Assembly (NCBI GenBank): GCA_907165065.1
Contig: OU015540.1
Span: 4,882,001-4,946,000 of the forward strand
Direction of reading: 5' to 3'
Length of the DNA: 64,000 nt
Origin: Caprimulgus europaeus
Taxonomy: Eukaryota > Chordata > Aves > Caprimulgiformes > Caprimulgidae
The position numbers and the translations under genes are program-made. Position 1 is the first letter of the stretch, and the number at the start of each line of letters is the position of its first letter. Shown here piece after piece: positions 42,623 to 55,754 of this stretch. The notes beneath the pieces were generated by a model. It had not been told where the DNA came from and did not search any database. It saw nothing but the letters and a program-made list of their open reading frames with translations.

Positions 42623-43665
42623 ACCAAAGGTAGGCAAAAAATGGAGCAAGGGTAAGGAAAGCTCTGAGAATATGGGATGCTGGTTTTTATAGGAAGGAGT
42701 TTCTACAGAACAGAGAAAGACAGATACAGAAATAAGGTATCCTGAATTCTATCAGTGATTTTTAAAATTATGGCAATTAGAGGAAATCCTTTTGCTTAAT
42801 TTACTCGCATTTTTTTTGACTGTGAAACACCTAAAAGCAGGATCAAAAATCAGAAAAGTCAAAGAACTTCTGACCAGCATCACTAATAGGACTTTAGCGC
42901 CTGAACACACTGAAGGCTTCAAAAATCCCCAATATATCAATTCCTATGGTCAGTTCTTCATATGTACAGTACATTCTATTTGTCAGTTTACTACATGAGC
43001 TCTGAATAGTTATGTCTTGTGTTTGATTTGCCTGGATGCAGCATCTGACCAAGCACGCATATACACAGTTTATTAAGCATGTAGCCACTTTTCCAGCGTT
43101 TCAGGGCAGCAGAGGCTGTTGGATATCTGGAGAAATAACTGAGAGCTGCAAATATGTATGAAATCGACATTTGCCTTTCACACAGAATATAAGATTTGAC
43201 TGAATTATAAGGTACTCATGTCTGGCAACTGTAGCACTGGCTTTGGGAGCTCTTTCAGTCAAGGCAGTCATGTCCTTAGAACAGCACTATATCTGGTCTT
43301 GTAATAAAACAAACATTAGCAAATATTTTCTTTCTTTCTTGAGTTAGATAATATCCACAGTCTTTGTCACATCTTAATAGCTCCAACAGATCTCTCCTGG
43401 TAAACACACAAATATGGATGTTAATTAAATTCAACTCAAGTGTGAGTGACTAGATAGATGCATTGCACATGCCCACCACCACCACTCACTAATTGGTTAT
43501 AAAAAAATGTGCAATATGCCATAATTTACCAAAGCACCAATGCCTAATCACTTCATGCTGCAATGAATTTCAAGTAAACATGAGTAGTTATGCCATTAAT
43601 TCTAATAAGTGTGACAGCTAACGCTTACTCCACTATAGTGCACATTTGAACAAAAGCTGGCTTAT

Positions 43666-43695
43666 CAGTATTTATAATGTCAGTATTTATAATGT
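43666..43695 (+). repeat. 15-bp perfect tandem duplication
   Basis: CAGTATTTATAATGT occurs twice head to tail (43,666-43,680 and 43,681-43,695) with no mismatch, which suggests a recent replication-slippage duplication. Confidence 0.9.
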
Positions 43696-46600
43696 CCAGC
43701 AGCTCTATAGAAAGATACTTAGAACACTAAGAATTCTTGTAAGAATTGTTCTTATAGGTATGAACATTTGTTCACATCTAAGTGTGGAAAACAAAAACTA
43801 CTCAGCACTTCATTTTTTATATACAATATGAAAACTTTGACCTTGTTTGTATTAAACCATCAGGACAGATAATAAATAATATCACTGATCATTTATTAAC
43901 CTAGTAACTCTTTTTGACCAGACTGCACAAGCACAAGCTGACAGTTACTCTTTTCTTTTGTTCGCCAAGTCAGCAGAGTGATCAAATGAAGTTAAGCTTT
44001 TTGTTATTACCCAGCTGCACTAGCACATGATTGAAAACTTCTGGGAATGTAACTTTAGCTGAGATCAGAATACATCCTAGCAGAGAGGTTCTTCCCAACT
44101 GAAGAGTTTACACTGACACTGATGTATGTGAGCCACAGAATAAAACTAGGAGATTAAAAAAACTATCTCCTAATTTACCTGCCACCAATCCATACTGATA
44201 AATCACTTCCCTTTTTCACTGTACTTGCCAATGGATGAAAGCTTTTATATTTTATCATTTGCAAGTATAGAAAAATAACTCCTACTTACTGATGTTGTAT
44301 TTAATGCTTGTTTTATTAACTATCACAATGAAACTAACAGTTTAAAGGGCAATGAAAACACAATCCTACTTTGTAGGAGTAGAACCTAGACCAAAGAATG
44401 CCCTTCCTTCATTGAGCCCACTTGGACTCAGTCATTTCGGGGAAGCCACCACTGTTTCTGAGGTACCTTTAAAAGCTCTGTCTGCCTACAGCTTCCTCTG
44501 CTGACAGTTGTTAGTTTCATTTGCCTGTGTTTTAGCTGTGCTTTAATTGTGTTTATGTCTCTTCTCACTGACTGTCTGCTTATAGAGGAAATTGCCTATA
44601 GAAAGGAAATATTGAAACAGATGTATTCAGCATAATGTCAAATGTATAAAATAAACTGAAAAAAGTTTTATATCTCTATTCAGTGAAAGAGCATCTAGGG
44701 TGAAAGTGATACCACATTTGTTGGTGACAGCTATTTTGCAGGCATCAAGCTCCCATTCTGCATTGTTATAGATGAAAAGTATCCACCTCTGCCCAAGAGC
44801 TTAGGATGGTCCAATTGCAGAGCTATCTTATATTTTCTCACTGGCTGCTCCGCTAATTTTTTTTCATAGTGAAGCTCAACAATTTGAAAATGTCAAAGTT
44901 GAAAGTTTTAGATCTTACCTGAATTTCTGTTACAAAATTAGTTAAGATTTGCACTCTGCAGATTTTAAGAGCTAACATTGCAGATTTCTGTTGACACCAC
45001 TATGCCATAAAAACGTCTGCTCAGGTTTTGGGAAGCAGAAGACATAGCTATATCCAATATGCAAAAGCTGAAAAGTATACTCATGAGAAACCTGAATGGG
45101 ATTGACAAGGCATCATTTTAATTATGATACATTTACATAGCAAATGTAATGCTGAATTACCAGCACTTAAAACTTTTGAGTTTGACCTGACTCTCATTAA
45201 CTCATAATTCTCAACTGAAGATTCAGAAAAATATGCATAAATATTTGACCCACTAAATGCTCAAATTAATCATATACAATGAAATTAAATCTGAGGATGA
45301 TTATTATCAACACTGGTATAGAGGAACTTGAAATAAAGATGTTAGGTACACATAAATTACTTCAAGGTAAGTTTTCACAGGTATGAAATCTACCTTGCTC
45401 TGTTATTCATTGCTACTTCAAACTTGTGGATAAATTCAAGATTTATCCTCAGAGTCACCTGAAATTTTTTGGCTGATGGCTTCATTAAAGAATAGCATCA
45501 CCAGAAGTATTAAGACAGAATCAATTAACTTATTCTCCCATTTCCATGAACAGAAACACTTAAAAGTGAAATTTTAGCCTTCTGTATGGATAATGACCAC
45601 TAGCATGATTAGAGTCTGTGATTAAGAAACACCTCTCAGTCTACAAGTTTCAAGAAGTTACTGTATAAAATGTGTTCTTTTCACAAGGAAAAAAACCTCA
45701 CTGACCTCTTAGTAGTTCTTAAAAGCTAAGAATCTTGTACACTAGTTCCAAGAAAGGAGATAGCACAGAACTAAAAATTCTAAAGGAAAATGGAGAATTA
45801 GTTGATAGCATTTACCTTAGATCTGGTGTTTGAAGTGGCATGTATTAAAATGGTTTTAAAAAGTAACTTCAGTTACTCCCTCTTCAAAAACAAATCTGAC
45901 TTCTTCATAGTAATGAAAATAGCAAAAGCCGAAACACAAGAGTCACTAATCTTGATTTCTTGCCTCTTAGTCTTATCTAACATTTTTGAAAAACAATGCC
46001 TGGGATAATCTACCATTAAACAATCTTTCTGATTATCTGTTGTGAACAAGCTCTTCCAGCACAAAAAAAGCTTCAGATAATACCAGTGTCCTGTAAAAGC
46101 GATTCTGTGTCCAGTTAGAGGATAACTAAGGAATTTGTTGTACATTTCACATGTAGAATCAGGGGTTTTAAACTATCACCTCTGTCTTTTACTAGCAGTA
46201 GGCATTATTTGTATGACAAGAGCACCTAGGAGCAATAATCAGAGACTAAATTCACATTATGGTAGAGGCTCTATCAGCCTGGGACAAAAAAATGAAGCAA
46301 ATAGAGGAAAACAGCGAGACACAGATTGGCACCCATGTGAACAACAAGAGATTCTTCATCATGGGATACCAATATTTCCAGTGTATTATCAACTGAGCTA
46401 CTGTGGTTTTTTTATGCATCATAGGAAAAAAAAAAGAGTGTTTGAACATTTTAAAGGACATATTTGTTCATGGACAAAGAGTTTCTCATAAGCAAGGGGG
46501 ACAGCAGAGGAGAAAGCATAAGGATGCTATTTTGCAAATGTTACATTAGCATGACAGGTTAGAATAAGAGCTTTTTCAACCTCTTGATACTGAAAGAAAG

Positions 46601-47251
46601 AAAACAGTCCTGAACAACCTGCAGGAAAAGTTAGTTGTACCTCTACATGCACAGATTCAAGAGGACTTAAAAATACACCAATCAGCACACACATTTAGAA
46701 ATACTGACAGAGAATTCCCTTTACGTCCTCCCACCCACTTCAATACTACAGCAGTTTGTCACTTGCCATATGTTCTATGTTATGATAAATATATTATCTT
46801 TGAACTGCAAGTATGGCATAGCACCATATATTTCTTTTCCAAACACTGCGTACCATTTAGTTATTTCAGAAGTATTTAGTCATGAATGTCCTTTCCACTT
46901 CTTGACAGATAAGAAATAAGATACAAGGGACATTTCACAATGTGCAAGGAAGACAGCAATGACTGTGTTGTACTGAGTCTGTATTCAACACAAATGTTAG
47001 GTGTGCAAACAGTACTACAAAATGCATTTTTTCTAAATGTCTAAACATTTGCAATATTTGTATTATAGTTCTTTTCTTTTCTTCCTATCTTCTCTTAAAT
47101 GGCTGCATTACTACTGAGTAGAATGCCTATGAACCCAATGACAAAAGCACTTATCAAAGCCACATTCTCAGCTAATAAATATACAAAATTAGATAAAGAT
47201 GAATCTGAGGACGGAAGTAGAGTCTAACAGATCTTCTGAATATTTGTGTAA

Positions 47252-47593
47252 TAATCATAGAACCATAGAATAGTTTGGGCTGGAAAGGACCTTTAAATGT
47301 CATCTAGTCCACCCCCCTGTTGTGAGCAAGGACATCTTCAACCAGATCAGCTTGCTCAGTCCCATCCAACCAGACCTTGAATGTTTCCAGGGATGGGGCA
47401 TCTACCACCTTTCTAGGCAACTTGTTCCACTGTTTCATCACACTCTGCAAAAAATTTCTTCTTTATATCTAGTCTAAATCTACCTTTTAGTTTAAAAAAA
47501 TTGCCCCTTGTCCTATCACTATAGGCACTGCTAAAAAGTTTGTCCCCATCTTTCTTATAGGCCCCCTTTAAGTACTGAAAGGCCATAACGAGT
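47252..47593 (-). mobile_element. CR1 LINE, 5'-truncated 3' end
   Basis: Reading the minus strand, the element runs from 47,593 down to its 3' end near 47,252. The plus strand opens with AATCATAGAACCATAGAAT, the complement of the CR1 terminal octamer repeats (ATTCTATG/ATTCTATGG). Next come the conserved blocks GGGCTGGAAAGGACCT, TGTTCCACTGTTTCATCA and GCCCCTTGTCCTATCACT. About 340 bp remain; no reverse transcriptase ORF is present. Divergence is modest, so it is younger than the fragment at 2,806. CR1 is the dominant LINE of birds and the main clue to the organism. Confidence 0.93.
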
Positions 47594-49088
47594 TACAAAC
47601 TCTTCAATTTCAGCCAGGAATCAATGTGGGACCATTTTGGCAACATGTGCTGGTGCTGTGTATCATTATTCTCTACTTTCTGGTCCAAGAGGGCTATACC
47701 CAACAAATTATTTTTTCGATAACTTGTTAGACCTAGGAGTTTATTAGAAAAATATATGGCTTATGGCTTGAAAGACCATAAAGCGGTTTAAAGAGACCTA
47801 AGGGACAATGATTTATCTACCAGAATCAACCTTCTCTTCAGGCTGGCGCAATAGAGCATGGAAATGTGAAAAACAGGATTAGAGATTCAAGTTATCTGCT
47901 TAAAAACTGCAAATGCTTTATCATTTATCAAGAATGACACTCCAAAAGTTATCTGGATGGTGTGACTTAAAATCGTACAATCCACTTTCACATTTTGCAT
48001 AAAGTGGTGTTCAAGACTTCCTTTTATTAGTTGTTGGAGCTCCTACCACCATTTTTACCTACTGAATCTGCGTATTAGATATAAACTTAGATAGTAATAC
48101 CTGTGGAATTTGCAACTTAAGTTACAAAGTTTCTTTTTTTAAGAAAACAATATTATTCCCATTATAGGTCTCAAGAACTGAAATATAAAGGGATTAAGGG
48201 GAATATTCATATTACTTAATTTAGCACTTACAAGTTCAGGTTAGGAAGGCTTTCTTTAGGAAGATTCCATCTAACAGAGGAAGAAACTCACTGAAAGGGT
48301 CTTTCAGAGAAGAAATCAAAAGTTAAGTGTTCTAAAGCATCCATTTAAAGGCACTAAGCTTTCTATTTTCTACCCATGCACAGCGACCTCCACGTGTTTG
48401 TAGTAAGTTAGGCAGTGTACATTCCTTTGTTTTCTGGCTGAGTCTGAAACCTCTCTAACAATCTAAACTGATCTTAGCAACCGAAACCAAACTCGTGCCC
48501 CTTGGCTACACATTCCCATCACCTCTTCTGCATTGTCCCTGCTGCTTGTGTGATGTCAGATTGACCAAGTTCAGGGAGCTAAAACAGCTGAAAATTAACT
48601 TTAAAAACACTTCGCTTTCAAAGCCTAGATCTACATTGTTAATATTAATGCTGGTGCCCTTTCTATTACACCTCAGGAGCATTTCACAGATAAAACATAT
48701 TATTAGCAGCAGACTAGTATATATTCTAGTAATAGATTTTTTTATTTTTCATAGCAGGGGCAGAACAAAAAACAACTCTTAGTAAACCAAAAATAATAAT
48801 GCTCAAGACACAATATAGAAATACTATACATGTCTAGAAGCCAAGATTTTGTATAATGAATACATGTTACAAAACCAGTCATATTTGTTTAAAAGTAATT
48901 AAGTGAGTGTGCATATTAAAGTGAAAGGTTCTTCCCTTCTCAGCCATGTAACCCTTTGAACTCAGAACTTTAAGTGCCACATGAACTAATTCCTATAGAA
49001 ACTATTGGAAGTTCCAGGACTGTCACATTTTAAAGAACATGTCCATAAAGGAATGAAAAGTATTGCTTAGATAAAAAAAAAAATCATT

Positions 49089-49109
49089 ACATCTATTTAA
49101 CATCTATTT
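49089..49109 (+). repeat. Short tandem duplication
   Basis: ACATCTATTTA occurs twice in immediate succession, sharing one base. Minor slippage repeat. Confidence 0.7.
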
Positions 49110-52100
49110 ATAACCAATAAACAGGAGACAATACACTTCCCATTAGAAAGCATGCCAACTACTACACATCTCCAATATAAAAAATTTAACTAGGCTACAT
49201 GTGAGGCCACTTATCAGAAGAGTCCTAGGGAATGAAAACGATTGATTTGTCTCAGTCTGTAGCAAGACCAACATCAGCACAGGCACAAATAACTCCAGAA
49301 ACCCCAACTACTTTGGGAACAGACCTTTCATGGAGTTATATTTTTGTTCTGCATGAGCTACATGGGTGGTGAAGGGTCATCTTTGAGGCACATGGAGAGA
49401 AGAGTCTTTATTCACCAGAAAATATTCACTTGATAGTCAGAAATAGAAACCAAGTCTCACCAATCACCTGCTTTCCAGCTGTAGTAACTGTCAGTAGTCT
49501 AATCCAATGCCACGCTATAGCTGCTAACACTTCTTCCTTTAGTCCACACAAAAGTCTTCTTGTGCTGACTTTAAAAGATTTGAAGTAAATGAAAGATGGG
49601 GCCCAGCACTGACAAGAAAACAAAATACTGAAAAACTGAGCAGTGAGCAGTATTCAGTCTTACTTCTGACTAAGGGAGACAGTAAAATAATATGTAGCAA
49701 TTTAAACTTAATCATAATGTATATTATGTATATATATGCATAAAGAATTCAAAGATGCACAAGCTACCTTAGTTCTGGCATTTTTTATTCTCTACACAAA
49801 TCTTATAAACAGGAATAATTTGTATATATTATAACTTTGAGAAATCATGATTTTGAAAAGACCAACAAATCATCAATTTGTTTGTTAAAAACTATCTAAA
49901 TACATATTATGTATGTATATATGCAGAGGGAGGAAAAAAGGTCTATTTCTGCAATGAACTCAGCATGAATAAGATTTTGCACCATGAGGAATCTAATTGC
50001 CTCTAGTCCGCGCACAGACTCATTACAGCAAAAAGGTCCAAGGGAACCAAATAACTAGTCTATTAAAAATCTGATGTTCAGGTAAAGCTGTATACAAAGT
50101 TGATAAACGCATGAAATCTTTTATTTGAATCAAGAGTATGTTCAAGACTTGTATGTATGTGTTGGTAAGAACAATAAAACAACAACAACAAAATCCTTCT
50201 GAGACATACAAAAGCCCAAGCCCTTCACTTAACAGCTTTCTAATAATTCATTTTAAGGTTGTTTATTAAAATTTGGTTTGTTTAATCAGTCAGACAACCT
50301 TTAAACTATTATCCAATATTTGTCTTTGCTATTCAAAACATACCACTATGCACAGAGATGACGGAACCTTCCAGGACAACCTTTCAAGGACTGTGAGCCA
50401 GGGACACAGATTTCTTCCCATTGTCCTTAAGCGATGAACTGTCCCAACATCTCTCCCCGTACCTAAGTCACTCCTGGTGTAAGCATCTTCTGGTCATGCA
50501 TGGACACAACATTGCTAAACACCTGTTACATATGGTCTTCCTTCATCTCTAATAGTACTATTATATTGCACTCCCAAGAAACGATCTGAAACACTGTACT
50601 TAATTAAAATCTTCATAGATATCTACACATATCTCTTTGAACTTGCTTTGAGAAGTCTTGAGAGCAAGTCATTTTTCAGCAAAACATAAGCACATAAACC
50701 AAACCCAGATCTACCACAGTAGAGAGGGTTAGAAGTCGCATGACACAGCCACAGGAAAAGCCAGCTCTCTCCACCCCATTTCTGTTTTGACTAGGCTTTG
50801 TGTCTACTCCTCCAAATAATTTTTTTTAATTATTGTAATTATATACACAAATAATTCACCTCTTCAAAAACTAACACTGTTCACCTAAAGAAAAGGAACA
50901 CAAGAGGTAAATCCAATACAAATGAACGAGTTTCCAATAAACAGTAACAGAATTTTTTTTCATTAGTAATATATAATTCTGCATTTAATTTAAAATGTTT
51001 TTCCCTCTCCAATAAGTATTGCCCTCACATTTAACCATGTATCTATCCTTCCAACAACTAAATACTCTATGGAAGTTGCTTATCATCTCTGAATCTAATG
51101 CAGTTTGAAATTTGCTTGAAAACGCTTCCTTCACTTTGCCTATTTATAAGTTACTCCAGATCAAATATTGGAATTAAAAATGTTGGGCCCCAAATTTTCT
51201 TCTACCTTTCATGTCACAGCTTCTGTCAGAGTGTAATATATATGAATATCACCTTAAATGCACACTGAGGTATGTGTAGAATTCTGAATTACAGATTTGA
51301 TCAAGGAGCATAAAAAATTACACTTCCATTGCTGTAAAACTAAGAAAAAAAATCAGACAAGCTTCTCTTTCTTAATATTTAGAGATACCCATCTCCTGCT
51401 GGAGAAGCTTACAGCTTTTCACTGCTTTTATCTGTTTAAAGTCATTCTGAACAACACCCATCAATCCAAAGAAGTATATTTTCCAAGTATTCTTTCACTC
51501 TTCAACAAAAGTAAGACATTGGGAAGGTACGAAAATCCATTAAGATGCATATAGAGTAGCCTCTAGCAACTTCCAACCTATTTAAATAAGTAGAATTTTT
51601 CTATTTCCATACAAATATTCTAGTATTTTAGTAAACATTTTGTACCTCTGTAGGCATCAGTGTTTGTTAATCTCATACATGACTAATAAATTCCACCCTG
51701 CGACGAGCTCGATGTACTCAACAGAACCATGCCCAGGCGTGCTGGAGGTCACTGCAGGATAACCTTCCTCTAAGTACAGCAGGCAGTTACTGTGTCGAGA
51801 TGATTCACTTCTACCCGCACCTTGCAAACTCTGATTTGATAATTACAGTGATTATCAATTAGCATCTCATCACTCTTTGATGACACACAATGACTTGAGG
51901 CTAACTAGCACCTAATAGTAAAATTTAACAAAAATGCCATGGAATGATGGCAGTGCCTGGCAGGCAGAAGGAGCTGAGCGAACCAAGAAACGTGCAACAG
52001 TTTTCAGGTTAATTTTCTGTAATTAATTTTCAAATTAATTTCTCACAGGTTAATTTTTCTGAACAATTTTCCCATCCACAGATGGGCCAATGTGGGTGAG

Positions 52101-54586
52101 ACACACTCATGGTCTGAGGGGCTGTCTGTGCAGATCTGCAGCCACTGCAGAAGCAGGAGTGCCACTCTAGGCTATGCCCATGGGACAGGCCACAACCTTT
52201 GTCACCTGTACGTGTCTTCCACCCAGAAAATCACTTCCATCATGAGAAGGTCTGCACTAACAACACTGAGGTTCAAACAGAATGCTTTATTATTCAGTAC
52301 AATAAACCTCTGCATGTTTTGTAATAACTAAATTAACTTTGAAAAGGAAAAAGAAATCAAATAAATCGTTATATCTTATTATGTAACCCAACTACCAGAA
52401 GACAGAAAAGCTGAAGAGCTAAGTACAAAATGAATTTACAAGTGGTTTTATCTACAGTTAGCCTCCAGATCTGCTTTTACATGGATGATCATTCAAGCCT
52501 AGAGACTACTCAACCAACCTGTTGCATTTCAAAACCTTTTCTTCCATTCACTTTACAGTATAAGATACTTAATCTCAACAACTTTAACTTATTCGTTTCC
52601 TATGAACTAAGAACTTGAATTTCAGTGTGCCTGAAATATTTCTTTTTTCTTTAATGCTGAATTAGTTATTATAGAAACATTAGCTGCTTATAGCATAAGT
52701 ATTATGATTCATTCATAATAGCCATGGCCCATATATTTAGAATGTTCTCTTTTTTTTTTTACATAAAAAGACTGGAATCATGTAATTCTCTCATGCATAT
52801 GACCACATCATTCCATTAAAAACTTTTTGTGGCTGTAGCAGAATTTCCATTTTCATGAAGGACTTTTATAAAAATTGGCATTTCCTCTCTGAATTAAATC
52901 TTTGCATAAAATGGTGAATGTTTTAGAATCCATTAGAATTCAGAGTGCAAAAAGAACCATTCTACAAAGGAATACAAACTTTGTCAAAACCTAAAAGAAG
53001 CACTCTGGATTGAGAGCTCCATGCTGGTTTATGTTTCAATGAATTTTTAGAGGACTAACTGTAATTTGTGTTTTCTGCGTTATATGAAAATAAAAACTTA
53101 TTTTGTTTCTGCATTATATAATTGCTTTATCTTTTATTGTTTAATATGTTCTAAACTCCATACCTTTATCTGCACCAATATTTCTCAGAAATAATGTCTC
53201 TTATTCTCTTTGCTTCCCCTCCCCCTCTTAAATACTGATGGGTAAAACTAACTTGCTGTTAGGACTTTTCTTTAGGATACCTTGTAAACACTACATAACC
53301 CCCTGAGATACATATTACGTAAAACTGATACTACTGCAAATGCTTAGTATGCTGAAATATGCTACCAATAAATTTTTCTATACTATGTACTAACCAAAAG
53401 TTTCAATTCATTTTTTAATCCAATAAAATGACTAGTTTACTACTAAACCACAGAAAACTGTTTTACATGGCATCGAAATTGATTCCTGGATCACTGGCAC
53501 TTAAAGCTGTCTTATAGGAAAAAATATGCTTTTTGGGTTTTTTAATGTAAACATCAAGAATCATCAGCACTTGTCTTCCAAAATGAAGACTCATGTTGGC
53601 ATCTATCAACAACAACTACCAAAAGAAAAGAAAAAAAAAAAGTGACATGAATTTTAATTTGCAGAGAGAATTATGTCAGGTATGTCTTGTTTCAGAATAA
53701 CAATATCCTGTTAAGGCTTGCAGGCCTCAGCATAAGTAGTTTGGGAATAGCAATGACAGCATAAACAAAGCACTGGAAAAGGTTTATGAGGGTGGAGTCC
53801 ATTATTAAACAGTGGATTAAAACTCTTTGTATCCTGCGGCTCCAAACTTTCCAAGGATGCAGTAATAAACCCTGAGCAGACAAACTACAGCAGACTTGGC
53901 TTATAACCCCTCTTCCTCAACACACAAGCCCATCCAGTTATTAAAACTGAATGCACCATTGTTCCCTAGGAAATACTTGAAAACAAAGAGCTAAAACACA
54001 AAGACCATTCCCCCTCATAGGGTATTAACTTCCGCTTTTAATAACTAACTCATCGTCCCACACGACACAGTTCTGCATTGTACAACACAAACCACTCCAG
54101 TCAGACAATGCACACAGCAACAAAACTCAACCCAGCAAAGAAAGTGAAAGCTGCGTTTGTTCAGCATGTTACTTGGCGCAGCCAACTGTAATGCTTCTGC
54201 CTGCCATTTATTGTTTACTCTGTCAAAGGATTATTAAGAATTAAGCTACATTTGGCAATTTTTTGAGAAGGGAATTTACATGCAAAGTGACTGACACTTG
54301 ATATTTAAAGTCTATTGGTCGACTCTGACCCTTCATTTACAAGTGACTCATTCGCCTGCACGGATCTCTGATGTGGAAATGCTCAGATACGAATCAATTG
54401 CAGTTTTTGTCTCGGGTAAATGTTACTTGGCAGTCCAAACGAAATGAACAATGCTCGAACCGAGGTTCACATAGAATAGTACTCGTATGTTTAAAGAATT
54501 CCTTTTACGTGCCTGATTTAGTCCTAGTCAGAGGATTTATGAGTCCCCTTCCCCTAATAACTTATCTCAGTGCACAGTGTTTTTAA

Positions 54587-54599
54587 ACACACACACACA
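54587..54599 (+). repeat. (AC)n microsatellite
   Basis: Short AC dinucleotide run about 360 bp from the candidate signal-peptide exon, on its intronic side. Confidence 0.85.
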
Positions 54600-54960
54600 A
54601 CCAGCAGTTAACTCTTTTGCTGCCTACAAGAACATAAATGTACTGACATATTTAAGTAAATAAGAAAAGCAGGTTTGGTCCCGATAGGGCTAATGATTGT
54701 GTCTGGGAGGTGGGGATAGGGGAAGGACAGGACAAGAAAGGGAGAGAAACACGTAGGTACAGTTTGCAAATCCTTGTTCCATAAAGAAACGATTGTGTGT
54801 AAGAAACGACCATTTCTACATGAAATCAGCTCAGTGCAATTCCTGCAGTTTCCCTCTCATAAGGATAAAGTAAAAGGGTTTATCTGTACCCGAGCGAGAC
54901 TCCCTCCCTCTCAGAAGGCAGATGCAGCATTTCTATAAACAAAAATGTCTCTAGCCCTAC

Positions 54961-55054
54961 CTTGTGCCAGTGCTTGCAACATGTGGAGCTGAAGCAACAG
55001 AAACGCCCACCATCCCCGACAGAAGATGAAACAGAAGTTTAACTTTAGCATCAT
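54961..55054 (-). CDS. Candidate first coding exon: signal peptide, secreted or membrane protein (partial)
   Basis: Seen: a minus-strand ATG at 55,054 (a second ATG follows at once) opens 31 codons and then a donor of the form CACAAG|GTAGGG, with the exon's last base at 54,961 (phase 1). The peptide has a short n-region with Lys4, a Cys/Phe-rich stretch, Arg13, a hydrophobic core at residues 14-26 (GWWAFLLLQLHML) and an AxA-type cleavage site, ALA at 28-30 followed by Gln. Position -3 is G for the first ATG and A for the second, both favourable. Known: a signal peptide on its own exon followed by a phase-1 intron is common in receptors, adhesion molecules and secreted matrix proteins. Context: it lies about 1.8 kb inside a CpG-island promoter. 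Odd: the same frame stays open upstream to an ATG at 55,465, which would add 137 residues in front of the signal peptide; I take the inner ATG because an N-terminal signal peptide makes sense there. I do not recognise the gene. Confidence 0.45.
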
Positions 55055-55673
55055 TCCGCCTCGCCTGCTATTCCTTCGGGCAATAATTTCACGATCCACC
55101 TTTCTTTCACTCGTTCTTGCCTGACTGATCCCCATCCGATCCGACTGCCTGCCACTCCTGACAGCGCTTTGGTCACTGCTCATTCTGCACCCCGAGGCCG
55201 GGCTCTCTTTGGTGGGCTGGGAACATCCCCCGCTGCCTTTGCCCCAGAGTCTGGGGGGAAGGGAAGCCCCCACTTCACAGGAACGGTGGACTCCTTGATT
55301 TGTGCTCACTTTGCATGCAACCCCAAAGCAGCACTCCCTGTGCCTCCCGGTATGATAATCGCCACCTAAGTCAATGTTTCTTGCGGAGATATTGATTGCA
55401 CCAAAACAACCAGTCAGAAATGTGAAACACATGTTTCTCTGCACTGTCACATCCAATGCCTTCAACAGAGAGGGACTAAGTTTATGGACGTCAGTACTTC
55501 AGTAAATCCGGATCCTTCAGCACACGGCTAACAGAAACAGAGAAAGACTGATCCATCTTAGCCACCAGCAGACAATCCAAAAGAGTGCCTTTCATACCGC
55601 AACAATGACAGAAACTGTTACCCCTGTGATTTTTATGAAGCGTGATGAGTTTTCCAGCATGTGTCCCATTCTT
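55055..55673 (-). other. Putative 5' leader of the minus-strand gene
   Basis: Inferred untranslated part of the exon that carries the signal peptide. A possible acceptor (GGTTTTTACAG|AAGAATGG, minus strand) places the exon start at 55,673. On the minus strand it is preceded by a T15 tract and a C12 tract, which could serve as a polypyrimidine region. The leader contains several upstream ATGs, including one just after this acceptor that opens a short frame and the in-frame ATG at 55,465. If transcription runs unspliced from the CpG island, the leader would instead be about 1.8 kb. Neither boundary is proved by sequence alone. Confidence 0.25.
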
Positions 55674-55717
55674 CTGTAAAAACCTTGTGATGGAAGTGTT
55701 AAATTCTCGTAGAAGGA

Positions 55718-55754
55718 GGGGGGGGGGGGAGCGTCAAGGAAAAAAAAAAAAAAA
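55718..55754 (-). repeat. C12 and T15 tracts (minus-strand view) in the 5' block
   Basis: The plus strand has G12 at 55,718-55,729 and A15 at 55,740-55,754. On the transcribed-sense minus strand these read T15, a short spacer, then C12, about 45 bp before a candidate 3' splice site at 55,673. They may be a polypyrimidine tract, or part of the 5' UTR if the region is unspliced. The G12 run is prone to slippage and sequencing error. Confidence 0.8.

Larger units (their letters stand above)
39000..47251. other. AT-rich non-coding DNA
   Basis: Apart from the hairpin pair, the 15-bp duplication and the A-rich tract listed separately, I see only chance ORFs (longest 118 codons at 46,135-46,491, plus) and short homopolymers. 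Confidence 0.5.
47600..54900. other. AT-rich non-coding DNA
   Basis: No gene seen. Holds two similar ATTATGTATATATATGCA-like strings near 49,726 and 49,904 and degenerate TTAATTTT repeats at about 52,008-52,058. This should be first-intron sequence of the minus-strand gene. Confidence 0.5.

Noticed and set aside
47821-47850. CTTCTCTTCAGGCTGG-like string resembling a further CR1 block
   Set aside because: It lies about 230 bp beyond the last clear CR1 match and is too short to claim an interrupted element.
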